Shown here one piece after another: positions 27,801 to 39,300 of a stretch of 64,000 nt of DNA. Position 1 is the stretch's first letter; the number at the start of each line of letters is the position of its first letter. The DNA is from Salticus scenicus. Lineage: Eukaryota > Arthropoda > Arachnida > Araneae > Salticidae. The notes below the pieces were generated by a model. That model ran no database searches. It had not been told where the DNA came from and saw only the letters and a list, made by a program, of their open reading frames with translations. A program made the translations under genes and the position numbers. The stretch lies in assembly GCA_963930645.1 (NCBI GenBank), contig OZ005651.1, forward strand, positions 128,133,731-128,197,730, in the 5' to 3' direction.

Positions 27801-30800
27801 CAATGAGATGAATGGTTGTGGCTTCCACAGTTTGATCTGCATTGCCAATTTGCGACATCCCTTTTGTTTTCGTAGCCTTATAATATACTGGAAAAATTGT
27901 GTTAGGTGTTTTTAGTTCTTACAATTAAGTATTATAGAATAGAACTGAAAGACATCGTTTGAATAATGACATTGAAACATCAAGCATTGATTTATTTTGT
28001 CTCCACTTCAGTTAGTTCACAAACTGCAAAATCACCTGCACGTCAAATTTTTGGTACACCTTATATATGAGATAAAAAATCGCCATTTGTTTCTTGTAAA
28101 GTGTAGGGTGCACAATATACATGCATGCACATTACACACACATAAATACAGTAATTTTATGAATCATTAAACAGATATACTAGGAAACGTTTAATGCTGT
28201 GAAAGGGTTAAAAAATACTAAACTTTCACGAAAACAGAATTTTCATTTTGGATTTTTTTCCTTTTCTATATCTGCTGGCACATGTAATGCCTAGTTTGTA
28301 AATACTCTGGAATTGAATCAACACATGCAGGGTTTACATCACATTCAGGCACATATGTTTGTAGTGGCTCAAAATTCATTGTAATCTATAGGTCCTGCTC
28401 TAATTAATCCTAGTGTGTAAATAAACAACAGTACAGTCATAATCCAAAGCTGGCAAATCTATGACCACTAAATTCATATTGCTAAATTAAAGAACTGGTG
28501 CATAATCAATATTCAAATTTCAAAACTTCCTCACACACCACAAAATTAAAGAAAGCACTACCAGTTTCAAAAGGATGCGGCCTTTCTTCTTCAGGTACAA
28601 AATATGTGCAACTGCCTTGGACGCAAAAGCAAGACTAAAAGCAGGGCAAAATACAAAGAGGGAGGAGCAACACAACAAATTAATAGGAAGCACCCTGCAA
28701 AACTAATCTGAGAGGAACACAACCAAAAAACAGGAAACTATTTAAAAAAAAAAAAAAAAATGGAGGGGAAGGATTTTTAAATAATTTATTAATAAATTTT
28801 TATTTTATTTTAATTTAAATACCTTAAATTTTATTTTATTGCATTTTTATTGCTTTATATAACTTTAATTTATATTTATGTCTTGCCAATATATTTATAT
28901 TGGCTTATATTTATGTCTTTAATTTATATTTATGTCTTGTTGTCTTGCCTTTTTATCCACCAGTATGTTTTAAATTAGTCAAAGTTTTCAAACGTTTTAA
29001 TTTTCATATTATTTTTAAACCTGTTAATAAATTTCAATTTCCTTCAGCAAAATCCCTAGTTCCTAAGCTTCAAAAGTGGGGTTTCTATAATGTTCCTTGT
29101 AATAATTGCGATTTATCTTACATACGTCAAACAAAAAGAAACCTTGAATATCTTTAACGTACACAAACATCAAACCGTCTCAATTATATATATTAAAAGC
29201 AAACACGTTTTATTTATGAGACAAAAGATTTTTAAGTTAAAATACACTTAAAAAACAAAAATTACATATAAAAACAATTAAAATCAGACGTTTCGAAACC
29301 CGTCCGGGTTTCCTCATCAGTAATACAACACAATATGCAAACAGGACATGAACACTCAAGGAATTTAAAGGAGTACGGAATATTGAGGAGCCAGTGCGCA
29401 TGCTTCATTGATAGTGTGGAGATGCTTGGCAGTGTGCCAGCTCTCAAGGAAAATACGCGATTTATAATTATGAACACCAGAATTTAAAATTTTTATATTA
29501 TCGAAGTCAGGAATATGATCGGTTTCTATTGAATGGATTACAATTTTAGAATTTTGGTTGCAATTTTTAAAAGATCGTCTGTGTTCTTGTAGTCTAATTT
29601 TTGCTGTACGGCCAGTTTCACCTATATAAACAGATTTGCAATTTTTACAAATGAAGTCGTTACTTTTTCTAATTCATTATGCCCAGAAATTCAGTTTACT
29701 TTGGAAATAGAACAGAATAACAGTTTGCCTTTTCTTGATGTTCTCGTTAAACGCATTTCGAATTCACCTAGCATTTTTCAAACTTCTGTTTATCGTAAGG
29801 CCACATTTACAGGTCAATATCTAAATTTTCATTCCGCTAATCCTAATTCGCATAAAATCGCAGTCTTCCGAACTTTGGTCAATAGAGCTCTTCGGTTATG
29901 TAGTAACGAAACACTTTTTAAGTTGGAAATTAAAAAAATTTTCCAGGATTTAATAAATAACGATTACCCTCTTAATTGGTTAAAACGAATTTATCGTGAA
30001 AACATTATCAGCTTCCCCCCTCCTTCGTTTCCTCCTGCAAATTCCCCCTCTACTCCAATGAAAATGAAAAATTCACTTATTAATAAAAACAGTTATATTT
30101 CGATGCCATATTTTGGTTTTCCTTCAGAATTTATTTCTAAATTACTTAAACAACATAACATTTATACTGCTTTCCGGCCAGTTAAACAATTGAAAAACGT
30201 CCTTTTCAACTTTAAACCCATAACCCCTTCTCTGGATTTAACTGGTGTAATATATTTAATTCCTTGTAAAAATTGCAAATCTGTTTATATAGGTGAAACT
30301 GGCCGTACAGCAAAAATTAGACTACAAGAACACAGACGATCTTTTAAAAATTGCAACCAAAATTCTAAAATTGTAATCCATTCAATAGAAACCGATCATA
30401 TTCCTGACTTCGATAATATAAAAATTTTAAATTCTGGTGTTCATAATTATAAATCGCGTATTTTCCTTGAGAGCTGGCACACTGCCAAGCATCTCCACAC
30501 TATCAATGAAGCATGCGCACTGGCTCCTCAATATTCCGTACTCCTTTAAATTCCTTGAGTGTTCATGTCCTGTTTGCATATTGTGTTGTATTACTGATGA
30601 GGAAACCCGGACGGGTTTCGAAACGTCTGATTTTAATTGTTTTTATATGTAATTTTTGTTTTTTAAGTGTATTTTAACTTAAAAATTTTTTGTTTCATAA
30701 ATAAAACGTGTTTGCTTTTAACCTTGAATATCATTCACATGAACATTTCTCGGTATGCTACTAAACAAGAAACATCTAAATCTTTTATTGTGGAGCATAG

Positions 30801-33800
30801 TTGGGAATCTGATCAGTTTTAATTTTCAATTGATAATTTAATTTAAATTATCTTTTACGCCAAATACATTTCCGAGTTGGATTTTTTGGAAAATTTAGCA
30901 ATCTACCTTAATTGTGATAAAATTATAAATGGAAAATCTGATTCCACTTTGCTGTCTACAGCTTGGAAAAATTTGTTTAAATAATTTCCTTCATTTTGTA
31001 AAATAAAATAAAATAAATAAATAAATAAATATAATTTAAAATTATATAAATAAATAAAATTAAATTTAAGGTATTTAAATTAAAATAAAAATTTATTAAT
31101 AAATTATTTAAAAATCCCTTCCCTTCATTTTTTGTATTTGCTTCTCTAGTTTCCTGTTTTTTGATTGTGTTCCTCTCTGACTGCTTTGCAGGCTGCTTCC
31201 TATTGGCCGGTTGTGTTGCTCCTGCCCCTTTAGATTTTGCCTCCAAGGTAGCAGCACATATTTTCTACCTGAAGAAGAAAGGCCATGTCCTTTCAAAACA
31301 AGTAGTGCTTTCTTTAATTTTATAGAGTGTGAAAAAGTTTTGAAGTTTGAATACTAAATTTATATACCATGTCCTGTTTAGTATAAATTAAACATGTTGT
31401 ACAATACTTTTCTGTTGTTGCCTGTGAGGCACATTATCATGAAGGGATCAGCAGAACAAAGCCATTTTATATTCAATTGTGTGTAGCTGTATAACATCAA
31501 TAGTAATTAATATTGTAAAACATTAACATATTTAAACATCTATCCTTGAAAATATCTTTTATGCATTGTAACATACGACTGATCATTTGTCATATACACC
31601 CCATGACAAAAAGATAGGTACAAAAGGTTTTCTTTGATTTTTCATAAAATAACATTATCTAAATTGTGCTTATCATTTATTATCATAAAATAACATTATT
31701 CCCAGACTAATTTTTGTTTAAAATTTTTTTAATTTAAGACTACACTCCGCAACAAAAAGATAGGAACAAAGAGTTTTTTTTAATTTTTCATAAAATAACA
31801 TTATCTAAATTGTGCTGATCATTTATTATCATAACAAAAACATATTAAATATTTGAATCATATTCAAAATATTCATATTCAAAATAATCATATGAAAAAA
31901 AAAAAAAAAAAAAACAACTCTTTGTTCCAATCTTTTTGTTGCGGTGTGTAGTCTTAAAATTTTTCTAAATTAGTCTTAAAACAAAAATTAGTCCGGGAAT
32001 AGTGTTATTTTATGATAATAATAAATGATAAGCACAATTTAGATAACGTTATTTTATGAAAAATCAAAGAAAAAACCCCTTGTACCTATCTTTTTGTCGC
32101 GAGGTGTATAAAAGATGTTGTGGTGGTTTCAAGAGGGTCCCTAATTTGTCATGATCGAGGCCTGGGTATGTGTTAACATGTGGTAGGAAATTTTTGTCTT
32201 TAAGGACAAGCTGTATATTTAAAACTAACACATGAGTTGTTTCAATTTATTTATTTATCTATTTTTTACTCTCAGTAGTCAAAATTAAATTATATTTAAA
32301 TTATTCATCAATATATAGTTATAGCAATAATTTGAGTTTTAATAAATATATCAGTATAGACCAAAAATCAGCTAAAATTGTTAACCTTGTTATGATATTC
32401 CGATAATTCTTTTGCCCTTAGAGATGAATGGAAAACATAATTCAAATTTCAAGTTTCTAAATTAAAATGCAAACTGGAAGAATTTACAATACTTTCAAAT
32501 ATGTGCCAGGAAGTTTCAGATTTGACTAAGCACTCTTTCAATATCAAAATTACTAATGGGAAAAAAAAAAAAACTTACATCAAGATCACTAGTAAAAGGC
32601 ACTAAATAACGAATAGCACTCTTTATATGACCAACTGTAGCTACAGGAGCTAAAGCAATGAAGAGTTTAACCTAAAATAATAATATATATGGACAACAGT
32701 TAAAAATAAAACTTAATTACAGAAAATACAAAAAATTAAATATTGATACGTTAAAGAAGAAAAATTAAGATATATGGAAAATTTTATGTCTAAAAGCTTA
32801 TACATTTTTTTTTGTATTCATTATTCAGTGAAGTTTGCAATGTAAGATTTAAAATAGCAGAAGCATTTCTGTTCAGCTCCTTCCTTTATTATTATTTAAT
32901 TAAACAATATAAATTATAAAATCAAAGGCTTTTTATTTTTAAGTAGGAAATAAATAATAATCCAAAATATTTAGAAAATTTAAAAATACAACCTTTTACT
33001 TTCTTCATGTCTTCTTTTATTCAGACTAGTTTCGCTTGGGGCGCCCCAGCTTGGTCCTGACATCTCGGTGTTCGAAACTGAAGTTTTCACGCCTCCTTCC
33101 ACTTTTAAAAATTCTGCGCCATTGACGATTGAGCAGAGCCCCATCGTTGCCATTGCAATTGTTTGAATTTGTTAAAATTTCGACTGACTCCCTGATTGCT
33201 GTGTAACCGTGGTTGTGATAGTTGGCCAACTTTTTTACTTGTTAGGTTGTATTTTTAAATTTTCTAAATTAAGTTACTTCATGGATCAATATTATTTAAA
33301 GTAATCAATATATATTCAAGGTTTTCATACAGAAACAAAAACTAAGAATATGCCACAGATAAATTAAATCCTCCTCAAGGACACATGTCTTAAAAGGTAA
33401 GCCTTTTTGCTAATTTTTAATATTTATTCATAACTGTTCGACATATTCTGTTTAATAAGTGTTAAACATTACCTCAGTACACAAATACTTGTTAATAACA
33501 GTATTTTTTATTAGTAAGAAATAATTTTATTATTGTGTAATTTTCAATTTTGGATTTTATTATTTTGAATTGGCAATAAAATATATTGGAAAGGTCTCCT
33601 CTATATATAACAGGGTGGCTATTAAATACTGTAACAATACAAAAATTCAGATTTAATTTTAATCATTTGTTGAAACAATTTATCCTATTTTTTCTGCGAT
33701 TGGCAACCTTTTAGCACAGACAATTTTTTTTTAAAGGAAAAAGTTTATGGAATTTTTTTAAAGGTGGAAATTAAAAGGATAATGGTTAAATAGCTCTTTG

Positions 33801-35442
33801 ATCGTGGATTTTCTGCAGATGAAATCTTTAAGCAATTAAAATATCTTGGATTTAATAGGGTATTTATATAGGCAATAAATCGATTATTGGAGACTAATAG
33901 CTGCAAAGATAGATCTTGGCCTGATCGTACACACTCCGCTCACACAAAAGAGAGCATAAAAAGAATTCGTGAAAAGATACAAAGAAATCTTCAATGTTCT
34001 GCAAATAAAATAGCTGCAGAAGAGAATGTGAGTTGTAGAACTATGCAAGTTATCCTAAATGAAGACCTGAGATTTTGTCCTTATTGCAAAAGAAAAGTTT
34101 AAGGTTTGACTAAATCACGAAGAATAAAAAGGTTACAAACATGTAAGAAATTGCTTAGATGGCACGGTAAAAAGAGCATTGACATAATGATATTTTCTGA
34201 TGAGAAACTATTTTGCATTGAACAATGTTATAATGCCAAAAATGATGTTGTGTATTCAACAACTATTAAGGATACACCTGAAAACCTTCAAACAGTCAAA
34301 CGCTTTCAAAACAAGAGTTTTGTTATGATTTGGGGAGCAGTCTTAAACAGTGAAAAATTGCCTCTGAGATTCACTGATAAAAGGGTCAAAACCAATGCTG
34401 AGTTTTACAAACAGAACATATTGCCAACACATTTATTGCCATATGCTGACAGATTATAACCTAAAAAGAACAGGATATTTCAACAAGACTCTGCACCTTC
34501 ACACAGAGCAAAATCAACACAGGATTGGCTTCATGTCAACTGTCCCAAATTTATCAAGCAAGAAGATTGGCCACCTTTATCACTTTTACACCAGATCCAT
34601 TAGATTATTGCATCTGGTGTATTTTAGAGGCTAAAGTGAATGCTAAATAACATAGAAGTTTGGACTCACTTAAAGCTTCCATATTGAGAGAATGGGACAA
34701 ATTACCTCTAAAAGTGATTTGTGCTGCAATCGGACAATGGTGCAAAAGATTATCTTTAGTAATCGATAAAGATGGTGGCTGATTTAAATAAAACCATTTC
34801 TAGGTAAACTGTCATCTATGTTTTGTACCATACTAGTGGAATTTTCATTTTCTATTTTATATCTATGAAATAATCTGTGACTCAATATTTGTAACAGTAT
34901 TTAGTAGCCACCCTATATATAAGTTTGTTTTATGATGTTTCTGATAGAGGTTATGATCGATTAAAGATTTCTCTAAAAGTTGCTGTATCTCAATAATATG
35001 TTTACATTTCTAAAAATTGTAAAAAATGTATATAATCAATTTGAAAGGGACGGGACCCCTCTCATTCGATTAAGATATTGGGGCAAGGGAACATTGAAGG
35101 AGAAGAGCTAACTTTGAAATTTCAAATACAAAGTTGGGGGTAGGGGTCTTCTCTAAGCTTATTGGAAAGTTTTTCCCAGAACAATTTTTAGAATAAATTC
35201 TTTGTTTTTCAGATATGTCTCTAAACGATTTTCTTCTGGAGATACTTGAAATCTGTAATGTATAAGATGCAACCTAATTCCATCAAGAAAACTTAAGCAA
35301 TGAATTCCTCTTAATACACATTTGAGACACGCTATTTCATACAGTGCTTCTAAGATTGCCAAGTGGATGGAAATTAATTTGAGCATCTTTTGGGTTAATG
35401 CAAATAATAAAACCATAAAAGTACAATAATAACCCCCCCCCC

Positions 35443-35512
<70 letters not shown>

Positions 35513-36292
35513 GCAAATAAAACCATAGTAGTAAACCCCATAATATGAAATCAGTTTTATTTTTCTGGTATTATCTATTAAAACTTTAATCAGCTCTTAA
35601 AAATAAATAAATAAATAAATAAGAATATAAATGTTTGTCTTAGGGAAAACTTTTCCAATGAGCTAACTAAAGTCCAACAACCCATTAGAAATTTCAAAGT
35701 TGCTACCAGGGGCACTTTTATGCTGTGCAGCTCTAACTTTTTATTATTTAACCTCAAATTGACTAAACTACTTTTTTTTTTTTTTTTTTTCTGAAGTTTG
35801 AATATATTCCATCCAAGATACAGGTGGGAAAAATGGGACTTTTGATGTACCCTATATATATATATATGTTATAAATGCAGTCATGAGGTTAAATGATGAG
35901 AGGGTTTAACCCCTTAATGTGCACTGTCCTCGCTGCGAGGATGCAAAATTTAAGATCCAGCAGCAAAAATTCATCCCGGAAATTTTTTAGCAAAAATTTA
36001 CGTTTACAACATATCAGAAAAGGCCGGTTTTTTTAACCTTAAAATTAAAAATTTCTTTTAGTTTAATTTCTTTAGTTTTCTTCTGGAGATACTTGAAATC
36101 TGTAATGTATAAGATGCAACCTAATTCCATCAAGAAAACTTAAGCAATGAATTCCTCTTAATACACATTTGAGACACGCTATGTCATACAGTGCTTCTAA
36201 GATTGCCAAGTGGATGGAAATTAATTTGAGCATCTTTTGGTTTAATGCAAATAATAAAACCATAAAAGTACAATAATAACCCCCCCTCAAAA

Positions 36293-36323
<31 letters not shown>

Positions 36324-39300
36324 TAATGCAAATAAAACCATAGTAGTAAACCCCATAATATGAAATCAGTTTTATTTTTCTGGTATTATCTATTAAAACT
36401 TTAATCAGCTCTTAAAAATAAATAAATAAATAAGAATATAAATGTTTGTCTTAGGGAAAACTTTTCCAATGAGCTAACTAAAGTCCAACAACCCATTAGA
36501 AATTTCAAAGTTGCTACCAGGGGCACTTTTATGCTGTGCACCTCTAACTTTTTATTATTTAACCTCAAATTGACTAAACTACTTTTTTTTTTTTTTTTTT
36601 TTTTTTCTGAAGTTTGAATATATTCCATCCAAGATACAGGTGGGAAAAATGGGACTTTTGATGTACCCTATATATATATATATATGTTATAAATGCAGTC
36701 ATGAGGTTAAATGATGAGAGGGTTTAACCCCTTAATGTGCACTGTCCTCGCTGTGAGGATGCAAAATTTAAGATCCAGCAGCAAAAATTCATCCCGGAAA
36801 TTTTTTAGCAAAAATTTACGTTTAAAACATATCAGAAAAGGCCGGTTTTTTAACCGACTTCAAAAAAAGAAGGAAGGTTCTCAATTCAAACCGTATGTTT
36901 TTTTTATGTTTGTTAGCTCATAACTTCTGAACGGATGTTCCGATTTTGACACTTTTTGTTTTGTTGAAAAGGTCTTGGTCTGCAATAGGTCCCATTGTAA
37001 TATCTTTACAATCTAAAAAAAATACAGGGTGCCCAAAAAAACCAGTCCCAACTCTTCTAACTGCTAAACGGCTGCAGCTATAGTGGTAAAAATGGTATGT
37101 AAGTGTAGCAAAGTGGCCATGCAGTACAAGGTTAAACGGCTTGCAGCGCCACCTGGTGGAAAATAGCGTTGTTAGTGTTACTATCTCGAAAACGGTTCTA
37201 GAGAAAAAAGGAAATTACAAAGTTGAAAAGTGTCATCGATTTAGTACAAAAAGATAGTTTAGACATTCATGCTAGCGTTCCTATCTCGGAAACGGTTCAA
37301 GACAGGGGGGGAAAAGTGAATTATAAAATTGCAGGGTATCATCGATTTAGTACGAAAAGATAGTTTAGACATTGATGCTAAAAATACAATGCTAAAAACG
37401 GGCATTGTTCGAAATTTCTTGCCCTATGCACACTTGAGCTACATTGCACACGTTGTAGCGTAGCTGGTGAGGCATACGTTATATAGTTCAAAATACGGTT
37501 ACTTGATACTTTTTGTTTTGTTGCAAAGATCTTGGTCTGAAGTAGGTCCCATTGTAATATCTTTACAATCTAAAGAAAATAAAACGTCATCTAGTGAAAA
37601 ACAGCGGAATCAGCGGCCCTATCTCAAAAACGGTTCAAGATGGGAGAAAAGTTAATTACGAAGTTGTAGAGCATCACCGATTTACTACGAAAAGACAGTA
37701 TTTAGACATTATTGCTAAAAATAGAACGCTAAAAACGTGCAGTTGTTTAATTGCAATTTCCTACACTGTGCACACTTGAACTGCGTTGAACACTTTGCAA
37801 CGTAGCGGATGACATGTATACTCTGTGGTTCAAAGTACTGTTAGTGTAAGCGGTCACATCGAATAGCGCAAAGTCGTTTTCAACCAACTTCAGAAAAGAG
37901 GGTGTTCTTAATTCGAGCTATGTGTTGTTGTTGGTGTTTGTAAGTTTATAACTTCGTAAGAGATACTCTAATTAACCGACTTCAAAAAGGAGGAGAATCT
38001 CAATTCAAACCGTATGTTTTTTTGTTTTTATTTTTGTTTGTTAGCTGATAACGTCAGAACAGATGATCCGCTTTTGGTGTTTTTTGTTTTATTGTAAAGG
38101 TCTTTGTCTGAAATAGGTCCAATTGCAATAGCTTTACGATCAAAAGAAAATACAGGGTGCCCCAAAAAGTCAGTCCCGACTCTTTTAACTGCTGAACAGC
38201 TGCAGATATAGTCATAAAAGTGGTATGTAGGTATAGTAAAGTAGATATGTGCTGCGCGATTAAACCGCCTACAGCGCCACCTGGTGGGGAACAGTGGAAT
38301 TAGCGTTCCTGTCTAGGAAACAGTTCAAGAAAGGGGGAAAAAGTGATTTATAAAATTGCAGAGCATCATAGATTTAGTACGAAATGATAGTTTAGACATT
38401 AATACTAAAAACAGAACGCTTAAAACGTGCATTTGTTTGTTCACAATCTCCTTTTTGTGCACACTTGAACGACATTGCATATGTTGTAGCGTAGCGAGTG
38501 ACATTTATGCCATGTAAAATTAAAGTATGGATATTGTAAGCGGTCATGTCGATTAACGCATAGACATTTTAAACCGACTTCATAGAGGAAGAAGTTCTCA
38601 ATACAAACTATGTTTCTCCTTGTTGTTGTTGTCGTTGAAATTTGTTAGCTTATAACTTCGTAAGAGATGTTTTAATTTTAATACTTTTTTTGTTGTCGCA
38701 ATGATCTTGGCCTGAAATAGGCTTCATTATAATTTCATTAAGATATAAACAAATTACAGGATACTCACAAAAGTCTGTTCTCACTCTAACTGCTGAAAGC
38801 ATGCAGCTACACTGGTAAAAGCAGTATGTAAGTATCGATGTTGAAACTTCTGTCTGTCAGCTGCAATGCATATTTTGCTCTTTGTTTGAACTTTACGCTG
38901 CGCAATTTTCAGTGCAGCGAGTGACACGTATTCACTGTAAAGTTCGATATATATGCCTAACAGAATTTTTGGTTACGAATACAGCATATCCGTTCTTTAC
39001 ATTTCTAACAACTTTTTAACTTAACGTATGTTCATTCAATAGATAGTTTTGTGTTAATATCCGATAAAGGCAAGAAAAGTGACACAACTTAAAAACAACT
39101 TAACACTAACAAACTGGCACAACTTTCTCTCGAGTGGATAACTTTCTAGATGGAGATGTAACTTTTTTGTTCACATTGGGTGCATTTCATGTATTTTTCA
39201 GTGACATAAACCATTTTTTGAGTTATGTCATTTTTCTTGGAAGTTGTGATTTGTGAAACTGCCGTCGAACGTCTTTTGATGTTCTGCTATAAGAATAAGT

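Larger units (their letters stand above)
29153..30719 (+). mobile_element. Younger Penelope-like element with 458-bp inverted arms
   Basis: A 13-bp target duplication, AACCTTGAATATC, lies at 29140-29152 and 30720-30732. The 3' part of the element (30264-30721) recurs as a close inverted copy at 29193-29650, so the insertion has long inverted arms, as PLEs often do. The element is 5'-truncated in the reverse transcriptase. Confidence 0.9.
28930..30985 (+). pseudogene. Decayed PLE protein: RT C-terminal part and GIY-YIG, split by insertion
   Basis: The first part (to 29152) reads VVLPFYPPVCFKLVKVF, HIIFKPVNKF and then NVPCNNCDLSYIRQT, matching the post-RT linker, the zinc-knuckle Cys pair and the GIY-YIG start of PLEs (YIRQT where YIGQT is usual). 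After the younger PLE it resumes at 30733 with HSHEHFSRYA and IVEHSWESDQF, then stops and shifted frames, ending near TAWKNLFK. It matches the PLE at 42879-44414 in block order. Confidence 0.8.
28511..31353 (+). mobile_element. Older Penelope-like element with inverted terminal arms
   Basis: Inverted arms at about 28511-28860 and 31035-31353 (both hold GAAAGCACTA / TAGTGCTTTC and CTTTCTTCTTCAGGTA / TACCTGAAGAAGAAAG) enclose a decayed PLE coding region. A second PLE (29153-30719) is inserted in its GIY-YIG region. A hammerhead-like motif lies in each arm. Confidence 0.8.
16588..32578 (-). other. Lipase intron between exons C and D (16.0 kb)
   Basis: Holds hAT elements, MITEs, SINEs and nested PLEs listed separately, plus the 45-nt candidate exon. 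Nothing is recognised in 16588-17408, 20200-20495, 23530-23890, 24190-24977, 26690-27490, 27630-28500, 31360-31590 or 32111-32578 beyond AT-rich sequence. A stretch at 24000-24190 is less AT-rich and ends in a TATA-like ATATAAATA; it could be a solo terminal repeat but no partner was found. Confidence 0.75.

Noticed and set aside
29262..29477. 71-codon open frame identical to one at 30437-30652
   Set aside because: The two copies arise from the inverted arms of the PLE; the true frame there is the GIY-YIG protein.
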